Source: Shewanella eurypsychrophilus
Lineage (GTDB): Bacteria > Pseudomonadota > Gammaproteobacteria > Enterobacterales > Shewanellaceae
Direction of reading: 5' to 3'
Assembly: GCF_007004545.3 (NCBI RefSeq)
Contig: NZ_CP045503.2
Location: forward strand, 1,520,501-1,584,500
Length of the DNA stretch: 64,000 bases
How positions within the stretch are numbered: the first letter of the stretch is position 1; each line of letters begins with the position of its first letter. This document shows, piece by piece, positions 8,149 through 18,052 of this stretch. The notes under the pieces were generated by a model. That model did not search any database and was not told where the DNA came from. It saw only the letters and a program-made list of their open reading frames with translations. The position numbers were made by a program, and so were the translations under genes.

Positions 8149-9621
8149 ATGAAAATTAAAACCCTGAAAATTCCCACTATGGCTAGAACGTTAAGCCGTG
8201 AATCTATCGGTCTTATTTGCTGTTGTATCGCAGCATCGGCCTTCCTGATTTTCCCTCAATCTGCCATATCTATGGTCGCAGGGATCACGAGTTACGCCAT
8301 TCATGAGTTTGGTTTAGCTTTTATCATTATCCCTTCTTTGTTTGTGATCCTTGCGTTTGCCATTGCACTGAGTCCCTGGGGAAAAATCACTTTAGGCAAG
8401 GATAAGTCCCCTGAATTTAGCTTTATCAGTTGGGTATCGATGTTATTCGCTGCAGGAATGGGCTCTGGGCTTATTTTTTGGGGCGTAGCGGAGCCGATAG
8501 CACATTATGCCAATCCGCCAGCATTTATTCCGGTGCAGGAGGTGAGTAAAGACACAGCGCTTGCATTGACTTACTTTCATTGGGGGCTGCATGCCTGGAG
8601 CCTATATGCCATATCCGGTCTGGTCATGGCCTGGTTTGCCTTCAATAAATCAAGAAGTATGACGGTGTCTGCAAGCTTTACAGACAAGAAAACATCAAAT
8701 GGTTACCAGTTGTTCGATCTTTTGGCTGTGATTGCCGTGATATTTGGGGTGGCAGGGACATTAGCGAATACGATTGCCTTAGTTCAAAGTGGACTGGAGC
8801 AAAGTTTAGGGTTTGATATTGGCGGAATAAGTTTTCGTCTAGGCCTGCTTATGGCGATCACTTTTGCTTTTACCCTCTCATCGACTTTAGGCCTAGATAA
8901 AGGCATAAGGCGTATGAGCCTATTTAATCTACTCTTTGTCATTGCAATCTTGATAGCTGTGGTGGCATTAGTTGATCCCTTAGCTGTTGTAACAACCATT
9001 TTTACATCCAGTCTCAGTTATCTGCAACTCTTGCCAGCGGTTTCATTTTCTATCGATGAGGGCTCTCGAGGTTGGAGTGAGGGGTGGAGTATTATCTATT
9101 TTGTCTGGTGGATTGCCTGGGCCCCTTTTGTTGGTCCCTTTATCGCCAGAATTAGCCGAGGACGTACCATTCGCCAATACCTGCTGTGCACCATACTGGT
9201 GCCAACCGTGACCACCATAGTCTGGTTTAGTACCTTTGGTGGCAGTGTATTTGAGATGAGTATTTTGCCGGATGTTGTACAGGCGACCAATACTGACTTT
9301 ACCTTAGGCTTGTTTACCTTCTTCGATAGTTTAGTTTTTGGCAAAGTGTTGACCTATAGCGCCATCTTGCTGTTGATCACCTTTGTGATCACTAGCGCCG
9401 ATTCGGCCATTTATGTTACTGGGATGATGACTGGCAACCAAGCCGTAAAGTCTAAATTGATCTGGAGTTTAGTGCTGGTGGCGATTACAGCGGCCCTAGT
9501 GCTAAAAAATAATATCGACCTGAATAAACAGATAGCCATTTTTGGCGCACTGCCCTTTACGCTTATCTTACTCGCTCAGGCAGGCATCATGGTTAAAGAG
9601 CTAGTAAAACATAAGAGATAA
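8149..9621 (+). CDS. BCCT-family betaine/carnitine/choline transporter
   Basis: An inner-membrane secondary transporter of 490 residues with about 12 hydrophobic helices. It takes up quaternary ammonium compounds such as glycine betaine or choline, usually for osmoprotection. Family features include GMGSGLIFWGVAEPIAHY (the TM3-4 Gly-rich region, residues about 103-120) and the signature region IIYFVWWIAWAPFVGPFIAR (about residue 310) with the aromatic WW box. Substrate cannot be fixed from sequence. The family's long regulatory C-terminal tail is short here. The stop overlaps a hairpin at 9619-9652 that can terminate transcription. Confidence 0.92.
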   Translation: MKIKTLKIPTMARTLSRESIGLICCCIAASAFLIFPQSAISMVAGITSYAIHEFGLAFIIIPSLFVILAFAIALSPWGKITLGKDKSPEFSFISWVSMLFAAGMGSGLIFWGVAEPIAHYANPPAFIPVQEVSKDTALALTYFHWGLHAWSLYAISGLVMAWFAFNKSRSMTVSASFTDKKTSNGYQLFDLLAVIAVIFGVAGTLANTIALVQSGLEQSLGFDIGGISFRLGLLMAITFAFTLSSTLGLDKGIRRMSLFNLLFVIAILIAVVALVDPLAVVTTIFTSSLSYLQLLPAVSFSIDEGSRGWSEGWSIIYFVWWIAWAPFVGPFIARISRGRTIRQYLLCTILVPTVTTIVWFSTFGGSVFEMSILPDVVQATNTDFTLGLFTFFDSLVFGKVLTYSAILLLITFVITSADSAIYVTGMMTGNQAVKSKLIWSLVLVAITAALVLKNNIDLNKQIAIFGALPFTLILLAQAGIMVKELVKHKR

Positions 9622-9652
9622 AACAGTGAGTAGGGCACGTAATACTGTTTTA
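9619..9652 (+). terminator. Hairpin at the end of the BCCT gene
   Basis: TAAAACAGT at 9619-9627 pairs with ACTGTTTTA at 9644-9652 across a 16-base loop. The stem overlaps the stop codon. The 3' arm contains TTTT but no longer U-tract, so this is a moderate candidate. Confidence 0.5.
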
Positions 9653-9675
9653 TCCGTGCCTAGAAACTCATTGGC

Positions 9676-10482
9676 TTATGTTACTGCCCACTCAATCTTC
9701 TCGGCGTTTTGTGCCATTTTTCGAATGGGATCGTAATCTCTATCTTCTGTGGCGGCAAAATGGGAGATCTCCACTTTATTCAAAATACTTCTACCCATAG
9801 GATCTAGATGCATTTTGGTTAAGATGTTTCTGATCTTTCTACGCAGTTCAGCTGGAACCTGTTTTGAGATCATCCAGGGCGGGAAGCTGCTAGGTCCCAA
9901 TGTTTCTATGATGCGCAGCTGAGAAGCCAGTTGAGGGTTTTTTATTAGCTCTAATTCCAGTACCCAGCTATCGATTGCCGAGGCATCGACTTGTTTGTCT
10001 AAAATCATCTGTATTGAGTTCTGATGAGCTCCTGACTCGATAACCTTGCCAAAGTAACTGCAATCCTTACCCATGCTTGCTAGATGGTCTCGCACAACAT
10101 AAGCCCCCGAGTGGGATAGTGGCTCATTATAAGACCAGCGCATGCCTTCGAGATCGGCAAAACTGAACAGCTGGCTATCTTTGTGAACCACAACATCGGA
10201 ATAATAGACTGGCGCATTCTTGTATCGACTTGCCTTTAATACTGGGGTTGCGAGTAGCTCGACTTGGGGAGCGGGTTTGTCAACTTTCCAAATATAGGGA
10301 AGCCCGCAGATCCAACATATCTGTATATCGCCGCTATCGAATGCTTTCTCTCTATCCTGCCAGGGAATATCCAGACACGATTCTATTGGCCTGACTAATT
10401 GAATGGCAAGATATTGCGCTAAAGAAGTGACAAAGCCATCGGCATTTGGCGCCATGCACGAAGTAAGTTTTAATCTGTTCAT
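9676..10482 (-). CDS. PhnD-like substrate-binding domain protein without signal peptide
   Basis: The 268-residue protein resembles phosphonate/phosphite ABC-transporter binding proteins (PhnD-like). It has the family region WSYNEPLSHSGAYVVRDHL followed by SGAHQNSIQMILDKQVDASAID, where the binding fold closes over ligand. No signal peptide or lipobox is visible at the N-terminus (MNRLKLTSCMAPNADG), unlike transported PhnD. No ABC permease or ATPase gene is nearby. It may be a cytoplasmic ligand-binding protein or a divergent enzyme of the same fold. Ligand unknown. Confidence 0.72.
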   Translation of the reverse strand: MNRLKLTSCMAPNADGFVTSLAQYLAIQLVRPIESCLDIPWQDREKAFDSGDIQICWICGLPYIWKVDKPAPQVELLATPVLKASRYKNAPVYYSDVVVHKDSQLFSFADLEGMRWSYNEPLSHSGAYVVRDHLASMGKDCSYFGKVIESGAHQNSIQMILDKQVDASAIDSWVLELELIKNPQLASQLRIIETLGPSSFPPWMISKQVPAELRRKIRNILTKMHLDPMGRSILNKVEISHFAATEDRDYDPIRKMAQNAEKIEWAVT

Positions 10483-10542
10483 TGACTGCTTAACTAAAGG
10501 GGGAAAGAGAGCGGCTTGCTTCTAAGTTTCTTTGACTAAAAA

Positions 10543-10728
10543 TTAATCTTTTGTGTCATCTTCACTACTGAGATCTTCTTTCACCGAATTAACAGCATCA
10601 CGAGATGCATGGCCTATGGCGGTTGTCGTGTCTCTGGTTGCATGACCTATGGTTCGGCCAGCATCTTTTAGCTCTGCGCACCCTGTAAGTGTGAAAAAAA
10701 GCGCTAATGCATAAAGTGGATATTTCAT
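10543..10728 (-). CDS. Small lipoprotein
   Basis: A 61-residue protein with a short signal sequence and lipobox LTGC (MKYPLYALALFFTLTGC), so Cys17 should be lipidated. The mature part is about 44 residues, with an imperfect 11-residue repeat (RTIGHATRDTT, TAIGHASRDAV) and an acidic tail. It resembles small entericidin-like or YgdI-like envelope lipoproteins in size only. Function unknown. It lies between the PhnD-like gene and a bidirectional hairpin. Confidence 0.72.
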   Translation of the reverse strand: MKYPLYALALFFTLTGCAELKDAGRTIGHATRDTTTAIGHASRDAVNSVKEDLSSEDDTKD

Positions 10729-10784
10729 TGTGGATACTCAAGGTTATTGACGTCGGGTATTTTAGCGTTTTAAACGACGACTGA

Positions 10785-10810
10785 AAAGGCCTCGTTAAAA
10801 CGAGGCCTTT
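10785..10810. terminator. Rho-independent terminator after ndh
   Basis: Perfect 10 bp stem, AAAGGCCTCG with CGAGGCCTTT, and a 6-base loop TTAAAA. It follows the ndh stop on the minus strand and ends in TTTT in that direction. It separates ndh from the small lipoprotein gene. Confidence 0.85.
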
Positions 10811-10843
10811 AATCAAGTAATTGCTATTGATATTAATCTAGGG

Positions 10844-12145
10844 CTAGTGCAGCTTTAGGTGAGGGTGAATGATTCGGCTAATTCCTTTAGCAAACATCAG
10901 TAGCGTTCCTCGAAAGACCCCATGCAGTTCAATCAAATGCCTGCGATAGAGTGAGGTATAGACAAAGCGGGCTATCTTGCCTTCAACTAACACACCGCCG
11001 CCCATAAATGACATCAGGTTACCGACAGTATGAAACTTGGAAAGGTTAACTAATGAGCCTAGATCTTTATAAACATATTCATGTTTTGGTGATTTATCAT
11101 CGATCATCAAGCAGATATTATCAGCGGTCATCAGAGCCATTTGGCGTGCAGATTGACCTCGTGGTGGCACCCAGCTGCCATCTTCTTGTGGACAGGCTGC
11201 GCAATCACCGATGGCAAAAATATGTGGGTCACGGGTGGACTGCATATTTTGTTGGACCATCACTTGATTGATGTGATTACTCTCTAATCCGCCAATCTCA
11301 TTTAAGAAGTCAGGCGCTTTGACACCCGTAGACCAGATCACCATATCTGATGGAATAAACTCATCTTCTGTAGTGTGTAGACCTTCGGTCGTGACTTCGC
11401 TAATACGCGTCGAAGTTCGTACGTTGACACCGATAGAGATAAGCTCTTTAGCCACCGACGTCGATATCTCAATTTTATCAACTTTAGGAAGAATTCGCTC
11501 ATCGGCTTCAATTAAGGTGATCTCTAATAAGCTAGAGTCAATTTTATAACCAAAACCTCTAAGCTGATCGACGGCATGGTGCATCTCTGCTGACATCTCA
11601 ACCCCAGTTGCGCCGGCACCAACGACAGCAATTTTTATCTTTTCATCAAGTTGATGGTGGCTGGCATAGCGCATAAATTTATTGAGCAGCATGCTGCGAA
11701 TTTCCATCGCCTGAGCCGTACTATCTAAGAATACGCAATGTTCACGTACACCAGGAATTTTAAAGTCGTTTGCGATGCTACCGATAGCGATCACTGCGTA
11801 GTCATAGTCGATGCGTCTGGCTGGTAGCAGTTCATCTCCCTGTGAATCTGTAATGGGTGCGAGGATGATCTGCTTCTTCTCTCTATCTATCTCTGTCATT
11901 GCGCCTTGCTGGAAATGATAGCCATGATTGGCAGCATGACCGCGATAACTTAATGCATCGATACCAATATCGAGTGCCCCGGTCGCGACTTCGTGTAGTA
12001 GGGGTTTCCAGACATGACTTTCGGCACAATCGATAAGGGTGATCCTAGCTTTGCCTTTTTTACCCAGCTTACGACCTAATTTAGTCGCTATCTCCATGCC
12101 GCCTGCGCCACCACCTATGATGACAATATTTACCATTTCGTGCAT
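10844..12145 (-). CDS. ndh: Type II NADH dehydrogenase
   Basis: An FAD-dependent, non-proton-pumping NADH:quinone oxidoreductase of 433 residues, peripheral on the inner membrane. The N-terminal FAD-binding Rossmann motif is VIIGGGAGGMEIATKLG, and a second dinucleotide motif, VAVVGAGATGVEMSAEM (NADH), lies near residue 175. The FAD contact FAIGDCAACP is at about residue 312. The C-terminal part is amphipathic and basic, as expected for membrane attachment. Start at 12145 is supported by AGGAG nine bases upstream. A strong terminator follows. Confidence 0.92.
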   Translation of the reverse strand: MHEMVNIVIIGGGAGGMEIATKLGRKLGKKGKARITLIDCAESHVWKPLLHEVATGALDIGIDALSYRGHAANHGYHFQQGAMTEIDREKKQIILAPITDSQGDELLPARRIDYDYAVIAIGSIANDFKIPGVREHCVFLDSTAQAMEIRSMLLNKFMRYASHHQLDEKIKIAVVGAGATGVEMSAEMHHAVDQLRGFGYKIDSSLLEITLIEADERILPKVDKIEISTSVAKELISIGVNVRTSTRISEVTTEGLHTTEDEFIPSDMVIWSTGVKAPDFLNEIGGLESNHINQVMVQQNMQSTRDPHIFAIGDCAACPQEDGSWVPPRGQSARQMALMTADNICLMIDDKSPKHEYVYKDLGSLVNLSKFHTVGNLMSFMGGGVLVEGKIARFVYTSLYRRHLIELHGVFRGTLLMFAKGISRIIHPHLKLH

Positions 12146-12591
12146 GAGTACATGCTCCTATATTATTAAAAATCAATGTTTATACCAATCAGTATAAGAA
12201 AGTGAGCTACTCAGAGTTATTTTTGGCAAACTAATTCAAGGTGAATAGCAATGCCATTGACCAAAGGAATTAATCTTAAGTTGTATAATTATAGATATAA
12301 AAATTAGATCTTGTTTTCGATTGAAAATTGTAGCAGCAGCATAGTAAAACGGCAATGATAGCTAGAAAGGAGGGTTAGTCTATTGAAAGTGAGTGAAATT
12401 GATTATTTGTTATTGAATTATATTAATTTTATTTACTAGAAATTAAATTTTAACTCTGATCTGTTGGCGTGGAGTTATTTGCTTTTGTGATCTGTACAAC
12501 ATTGATAGTTGTAAATATGTGAACTGCCTCACCAAGAGGCAGCTCTACTTATATGCTGAGATTATCACCAAGTTAAGATAAGTGCTTAGCT
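12146..12591. other. Intergenic, AT-rich
   Basis: About 445 bp upstream of ndh. A 7 bp hairpin (CTGCCTC 12524-12530, GAGGCAG 12536-12542) may be a weak terminator for the gene at 12592. The remainder is strongly AT-rich and should contain the ndh promoter. No ORF or conserved structure is evident. Confidence 0.45.
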
Positions 12592-12954
12592 TTAGAGTTT
12601 AGCGATTTTTTCATCATAATCAGCAATCAGGTGCTGCATGATCTCTTGTACCGAGGTGTCTTTGGTTGACTCGTCCATGAATATCTTAAAGGTCACCAAT
12701 ACATGACCGTCGCCCTTAATTCGGGTATTTTGCATCGAGAAATAGGCTTTTTCAGTTTCGGCCTCCCGCACTACAAATCCATCTTGTTCAAATATACGGT
12801 TACCAGAACGGTCATGCCATTTAGTGATGCGGCTTAATCCAATTTCGCAAGATTGATTAAACTCAATATGATTCTCCCATGTTGTGGGATGAGCAGGGTC
12901 TTTTACGTGTGGGCATCGAACGGTATAGTTGTATACATGTGAAATTGCTGTCAT
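12592..12954 (-). CDS. Conserved-looking hypothetical protein
   Basis: A 120-residue soluble protein with no signal peptide or membrane segment and no family I recognise. Visible parts are an N-terminal MTAISHVYNYTVRCPHVKD, a central beta-rich stretch and a helical C-terminus (SVQEIMQHLIADYDEKIAKL). The start is supported by AGGTAATAT just upstream of ATG. It stands alone between long intergenic regions. Codon use resembles the neighbours, so it is probably a real gene. Confidence 0.65.
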   Translation of the reverse strand: MTAISHVYNYTVRCPHVKDPAHPTTWENHIEFNQSCEIGLSRITKWHDRSGNRIFEQDGFVVREAETEKAYFSMQNTRIKGDGHVLVTFKIFMDESTKDTSVQEIMQHLIADYDEKIAKL

Positions 12955-13530
12955 ATATTACCTACTTTGTTTGCGAATACTAATGCCATCATAGACATTG
13001 CTTTTCTAATCGGTCAACTTTTATTCGTCTTTACTCATGTAAGTTTACTTTCTCTAGCCTGTCTCTTCTCAATGAGTATAGTGAACTTGCTGTAACTCTT
13101 TTTTAGCATGACTCAAACCCATATAACCTTGTGCTAGATCTCACTTTTTGACTATTTATCTCTCTTGTTTCGCCTTCGGTTAATAAAGCATCAGCTAATT
13201 GACTCTCTAGCTGTGTGTTTTAACTTATCAATTTATCAACTCCAAAAATGAATACCTATCAGTAAAGGTGATACTTACTCATTTTCAGCTTATATATTTG
13301 TGGCTGATAATAAAGGGGATCTCACATTAAGCTTCTAATCGAATGTCCTTGATTAAGGATACATATGTGAGGGCTAGTGTTGTTCGATTTGCAAAGGAGG
13401 CGGTGAGTGATAGCTTGGTAATAGACAAGTTGTGAAATAAATGAAATAAACTTGTAAATGGCTATTAATGATGCAGTTATCTGCTTATAATTTCACGATA
13501 AAAATTTGAATTACTCTACCGGAGGCTTAA
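12955..13530. other. Divergent promoter region upstream of the RND operon
   Basis: About 575 bp between the hypothetical gene (minus) and the RND adaptor (plus). A TATAAT hexamer at 13486-13491 is a candidate -10 box for the RND operon, but I see no good -35 at the right distance. The adaptor start has a strong ribosome binding site, GGAGG, at about 13520. No TetR-family repressor gene is adjacent. Confidence 0.4.
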
Positions 13531-14709
13531 ATGCTAGCCAGAACAGTTTCAACTCTAAAGTGGTGCACTCTTTTCATCGCAGCATTACAACTTACTGCCT
13601 GTGGGGAAGCGCCGGTGCCTCAAGCTGCAATGCTTCCCAGTGTGATAGTCAATACGGCGAGTACCAAAGAAATCCAGTCTAAGTCTGAGATAGTGGGGCG
13701 TACCAGAGCATCTGAAGATGTCACCATTAAATCTCAAATCCAGGGCCAGTTACTCAATCGTGCGTTCGTTGAGGGTGATGACGTAAATGCCGGCGATCTC
13801 TTGTTCGAAATCGACCCAGCTAATTACATCTCTCAGTTAGCTCAACAAAAAGCAGTGCTTAAGCAGGCATTTGCATCGAGAGATGTGGCGGTTATGAATT
13901 GGGAACGCGGCAGAAGGCTGCTTCCCGACGGCATGATCAGTGCACAAGATATGGATGAGTTAACCTCACGTAAACTCACCACCGCGGCTGGTGTAGTACA
14001 AGCCGAAGCCGCAGTACAAGGCGCTGAATTACAGCTTAGTTATACTAAGGTTTTTGCACCCATTTCCGGTCGTATCAGTAATGCCAAGGTCAGTACTGGT
14101 GAGATCATCACCCCAAATACTGAGATGGCGGTTTTGGTTCAGTTACAACCTATGTGGGTTAACTTTCAAGTTGCTGAAAAGAAGCTTATTTCAGCTCAGC
14201 AGAAGTTTTCACAGGCGGCAAAACGTGAAGTGCAGATCTCAGATATTGTGATCAGTCTACGTTTGCCTAATGGCACCATGTTTAATGAGACGGGTTATAT
14301 CGACTTCATCAGCAACAAGGTCGATGCGGCTACGGGTACTTTACCTATTCGTGCTACCTTCAAAAACGATGCTAAGTTGATGCTTCCCGGCCTGTTTGTG
14401 ACTCTGATTATCGAATCCCCCATTAAAGAGCAAGCCTTACTCATTCCTCAAGCTGCTGTACAGGAAGATCAGCAAGGGCGCTTCGTTATGGTGCTCAATG
14501 AGCAAGATGAAGTAGAGAAGCGTATCGTCGAGCTTGGTGAGCGTTTCGGTATCGACTGGCGCGTGCTTAGTGGCCTCAATGATGGCGAGCGTATTGTCGT
14601 CGATGGTTTACAGAAGATCCGTCCAGGTATCAAGGTTAATGCTGTCGAGCAAGAGATCGTGCCATTTCAAGATACTCAAGCTACACCCACTACCAGCGAT
14701 GCTAAGTAG
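13531..14709 (+). CDS. RND efflux periplasmic adaptor (AcrA/MexA-like lipoprotein)
   Basis: A membrane fusion protein of 392 residues linking an inner-membrane RND pump to an outer-membrane channel. The lipobox is LTAC with lipidated Cys at about residue 24. The barrel-sandwich (lipoyl) half-motifs are ASEDVTIKSQIQGQLLNRAF and LSYTKVFAPISGRISNAKV, flanking an alpha-helical hairpin (about 100-165). Beta-barrel and membrane-proximal domains follow. The start is supported by GGAGG. It is co-transcribed with the permease at 14796. No outer-membrane factor gene is adjacent, so a TolC encoded elsewhere probably serves. Confidence 0.93.
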   Translation: MLARTVSTLKWCTLFIAALQLTACGEAPVPQAAMLPSVIVNTASTKEIQSKSEIVGRTRASEDVTIKSQIQGQLLNRAFVEGDDVNAGDLLFEIDPANYISQLAQQKAVLKQAFASRDVAVMNWERGRRLLPDGMISAQDMDELTSRKLTTAAGVVQAEAAVQGAELQLSYTKVFAPISGRISNAKVSTGEIITPNTEMAVLVQLQPMWVNFQVAEKKLISAQQKFSQAAKREVQISDIVISLRLPNGTMFNETGYIDFISNKVDAATGTLPIRATFKNDAKLMLPGLFVTLIIESPIKEQALLIPQAAVQEDQQGRFVMVLNEQDEVEKRIVELGERFGIDWRVLSGLNDGERIVVDGLQKIRPGIKVNAVEQEIVPFQDTQATPTTSDAK

Positions 14710-14718
14710 GGATATGTC

Positions 14719-14799
14719 ATGATCAGCGAATTTTTTATGGGTGGCTCTAAAATTAGCCTAAGTTTGGTTTTACCACTGGCTAACAGGGGAATGTCATGA
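14719..14799 (+). CDS. 26-codon ORF repeating the permease start
   Basis: ATG at 14719 follows AGTAGGGA and encodes a 26-residue peptide beginning MISEFF, the same first six residues as the RND permease. The block around it (about 14707-14738) repeats, with few changes, the block around the permease start (about 14784-14815). The ORF ends in TGA at 14797-14799, overlapping the permease ATG at 14796. It may be a remnant of a partial duplication or a translationally coupled leader peptide. Coding status is unproven. Confidence 0.4.
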   Translation: MISEFFMGGSKISLSLVLPLANRGMS

Positions 14800-17700
14800 T
14801 CAGTGAATTCTTTATCAACAGACCAAAGTTTGCCTTTGTCATCTCGACGGTATTGACGCTTGTGGGTCTGATTTCTATTCCGATCTTGTCTGTATCGGAG
14901 TTTCCTGAGATAGCACCACCGCAGATTAATGTGTCGACCAGTTACTCTGGTGCCAGTGCTAATATCGTCAGAGACACCATAGCTCAGCCGCTTGAGGCGG
15001 AAGTGAACGGTGTTGAAGACATGCTCTATATGGAGTCTAAGAGCGCCAACGATGGTAGCTACTCCTTGAGTGTCACATTCGATGTGGGTACCGATGCCGA
15101 CATGGCTCAGGTGAAAGTACAGAACCGTGTACAACAGGCCATGCCAAGGCTGCCTTCTGAGGTTCAGCGTCAAGGTGTGACGGTGGAGAAGCAGAGTCCG
15201 AATATTCTGATGGTGGTGAACCTAGTTTCTCCCAATGAGACGTTCGATTCCCTGTTTATCACTAACTATGCCGGACTTAATATCACCGACTCGTTAGCAC
15301 GTCAAAATGGTGTGTCTAAAGTTCAGGTGATCGGTGCGTTGGATTACGCCATTCGTATCTGGCTCGATCCTGATAAAATGGCCAGTCTTGGAGTCACAGC
15401 ATCGGATGTTATCGCTTCTCTTCAAGAGCAGAACATTCAGGTTGCGGCGGGTCGTATTGGCGCCGCCCCAGTGGATCCGGATCAACAGTTCCAGTACACA
15501 CTGCAAACCAAAGGACGTTTGAAGGATCCTCAAGAGTTTCGTCAGGTGATGATCCGCGCCAACATCGATGGATCTAAAGTCATCGTCGGTGATGTGGCAA
15601 GAGTAGAACTTGGCTCTCAGACCTATGATGCTCAAGGCCGACTCAACAATAAACCTTCTGCCATTATTTCAGTTTATCAATCGCCCGATGCCAATGCATT
15701 AGAAGTCGGTGCGGCAATTAAGGCTGAGATGGACAAGCTGTCTAAGCAATTTCCACAAGATCTGGAATATGAAGTTCTCTATGACACTACCGAGTTTGTT
15801 GAAACTTCAATCAAGGAGGTAGTACAAACCCTATTTATCTCCATAGCCCTTGTGGTGTTAGTGGTGTTTATCTTCTTGCAAGATGTACGCTCGACGCTGG
15901 TTCCTGCTATTGCTATTCCAGTTTCACTTATCGGTACATTTGCCTTCTTGCTGGTTTTTGGCATGAGTATCAATACGGTATCTCTGTTTGCCTTGATCTT
16001 GGCCATCGGTATTGTGGTCGATGATGCGATTGTGGTGGTGGAGAACGTCACACGTTTGATGGAAGATGAGGGATTGTCACCGAAAGAAGCGACCTCTAAG
16101 GCGATGAAAGAGGTCACTGGGCCGATTATTGCGACCACCTTAGTATTACTGGCAGTGTTTGCACCTACGGCCGTAATGCCCGGGATCACGGGTCAGATGT
16201 ACGCCCAGTTCTCTGTGACCATATGTATTTCGGTACTTATCTCATCGATAAATGCGCTGACATTAAGTCCGGCTCTGTGTGCTTCTCTTCTGAGACCGCC
16301 AAAGAAGCATACTAAAGGCTTCCATGCCACCTTCAACAAGTATTTTGAGCGTGTGTCTGGCAAGTACATGAAGTTGGTTTCATCCTTGACTCGTAAACTT
16401 TCTTTAGTCTTAGTTGTGTATGTAGCTCTGCTCGCTCTTACTGGAGGCATAGCTAATATCTTGCCTTCGGGCTTCGTGCCCATGGAAGATAAGAAAGCCT
16501 TTATGGTAGATATTCAATTGCCAGATGGTGCCTCACTAAACCGTACCGAAGAGGTGATGCGTGATCTTGTCGAGCTAACATTAGCCGAGCCTGGCGTCGA
16601 AAATGTGATCCATGCTAGTGGTTTCAGTATCTTATCTGGGTCAGTTGCCTCAAATGGTGGCTTGATGATCGTGACTTTGTCTACCTGGGAGGAGCGAGAT
16701 ACACCAGATATGGTGGAGGCGGCGATCGTTGCCAAGCTGCAGGCTAAATATGCGGCTAATCCTTCGGTTAAAGCCATGGCATTCTCACTGCCGCCAATCC
16801 CTGGTGTGGGTAGCGTCGGTGGCTTCGAGTTTGTGTTGCAGGATACCCAAGGAAGAACGCCTCAGGAGTTAGCTTCTGTGATGCGAGCCTTGATAATGAA
16901 AGCCAATGAGCAGCCTGAAATTGCCATGTCATTCAGTAATTTCCGTGCAGATGTGCCGCAGATGTACGTGGATGTAGACAGAGACAAGGCTAAGGCACTA
17001 GGCATCTCTCTTAACGAGATATTCTCAACCATGCAAACCATGCTAGGTTCCATGTACGTTAACGACTTCAACCGTTACGGCAAGGTATTTAGGGTGATCT
17101 TGCAGGCCGAGGGAGAGTTCCGGGATTCAGAACAAGACATCTCGCGATTCTATGTGCGCTCTAATACCGGGGAGATGATCCCTTTGAGTACGCTAGTGAC
17201 AGTGACACCGATATTGGGTCCTGATGTGATGACCGCATATAATATGTTTAGCTCGACCACCATTAATGGTTTCCCTGCAGCTGGTTTCAGTTCGGGTGAT
17301 GCCATTAAAGCGATGGAGCGTGCGGCTAACGAGACTCTGCCTACGGGTTATAGCTATGAGTGGACAGGCCAGACCTATCAAGAGATCAAGGCGGGCAACT
17401 TAGCGCCCTTGATTTTTGCTCTGGCATTGGTGTTTACCTATCTGTTCTTAGTGGCTCAGTATGAGAGCTGGACCATTCCCTTCGCGGTGATTTTGGCGGT
17501 GCCAATTGCGGTATTGGGGGCCTTCCTCAATATCTTGCTGGTTGGGTCTGACTTGAACCTCTATGCACAAATTGGTCTGGTACTCTTGATTGGACTCGCC
17601 TGTAAAAACGCGATCTTGATTGTGGAGTTTGCCAAGCAGCTGCGTGAAGAGGGCAAGAGTATTCTAGAGGCGGGAGAGACAGCTGCTAGATTGAGATTCC

Positions 17701-17915
17701 GTGCGGTATTGATGACGGCCTTCTCCTTCTTGCTCGGGGTATTGCCTCTGGTTATTGCCACTGGCGCCGGTGCTGGTAGTCGACGTGCTCTAGGTTATTC
17801 GGTATTTGGTGGTATGTTAGCGGCCACTATCGTTGGTACCCTGCTAGTTCCTGTCTTCTATGTGATGATGCAGAAGATGCGAGAGAAGTTTAAGGGAGAA
17901 GCTAAAGTGTCATAA
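14796..17915 (+). CDS. RND efflux permease (AcrB/MexB-like)
   Basis: A proton-driven multidrug efflux transporter of 1039 residues in the inner membrane, with 12 transmembrane helices and two large periplasmic loops. It begins with family-typical [21 protein letters not shown]4 carries the proton-relay aspartate pair in [16 protein letters not shown], and TM10 has the matching Lys in [20 protein letters not shown]. Length is full. The start has AGGGGA upstream. It forms an operon with the adaptor, ending at a strong terminator at 17944. Substrates cannot be predicted. Confidence 0.95.
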   Translation: MISEFFINRPKFAFVISTVLTLVGLISIPILSVSEFPEIAPPQINVSTSYSGASANIVRDTIAQPLEAEVNGVEDMLYMESKSANDGSYSLSVTFDVGTDADMAQVKVQNRVQQAMPRLPSEVQRQGVTVEKQSPNILMVVNLVSPNETFDSLFITNYAGLNITDSLARQNGVSKVQVIGALDYAIRIWLDPDKMASLGVTASDVIASLQEQNIQVAAGRIGAAPVDPDQQFQYTLQTKGRLKDPQEFRQVMIRANIDGSKVIVGDVARVELGSQTYDAQGRLNNKPSAIISVYQSPDANALEVGAAIKAEMDKLSKQFPQDLEYEVLYDTTEFVETSIKEVVQTLFISIALVVLVVFIFLQDVRSTLVPAIAIPVSLIGTFAFLLVFGMSINTVSLFALILAIGIVVDDAIVVVENVTRLMEDEGLSPKEATSKAMKEVTGPIIATTLVLLAVFAPTAVMPGITGQMYAQFSVTICISVLISSINALTLSPALCASLLRPPKKHTKGFHATFNKYFERVSGKYMKLVSSLTRKLSLVLVVYVALLALTGGIANILPSGFVPMEDKKAFMVDIQLPDGASLNRTEEVMRDLVELTLAEPGVENVIHASGFSILSGSVASNGGLMIVTLSTWEERDTPDMVEAAIVAKLQAKYAANPSVKAMAFSLPPIPGVGSVGGFEFVLQDTQGRTPQELASVMRALIMKANEQPEIAMSFSNFRADVPQMYVDVDRDKAKALGISLNEIFSTMQTMLGSMYVNDFNRYGKVFRVILQAEGEFRDSEQDISRFYVRSNTGEMIPLSTLVTVTPILGPDVMTAYNMFSSTTINGFPAAGFSSGDAIKAMERAANETLPTGYSYEWTGQTYQEIKAGNLAPLIFALALVFTYLFLVAQYESWTIPFAVILAVPIAVLGAFLNILLVGSDLNLYAQIGLVLLIGLACKNAILIVEFAKQLREEGKSILEAGETAARLRFRAVLMTAFSFLLGVLPLVIATGAGAGSRRALGYSVFGGMLAATIVGTLLVPVFYVMMQKMREKFKGEAKVS

Positions 17916-17943
17916 ATTGACTCTTTAAGCGTATTCCATCAAG

Positions 17944-17972
17944 AGCCCAAGCGAATTCGCTTGGGCTTTTTT
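17944..17972 (+). terminator. Rho-independent terminator of the RND operon
   Basis: A perfect palindromic stem, AGCCCAAGCGAA with TTCGCTTGGGCT, at 17944-17967, followed by a T run to 17972. Confidence 0.92.
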
Positions 17973-18052
17973 GTGGGGAGCTGGCAGTCTTGTAAACGTG
18001 ATTAACTGGTGATTTAGGACTACTTTTAATAGACGATACTAATGTTTGGGTA

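Noticed and set aside
14676..15173. 165-residue minus-strand ORF
   Set aside because: Antisense shadow of the RND permease gene with no independent signals.
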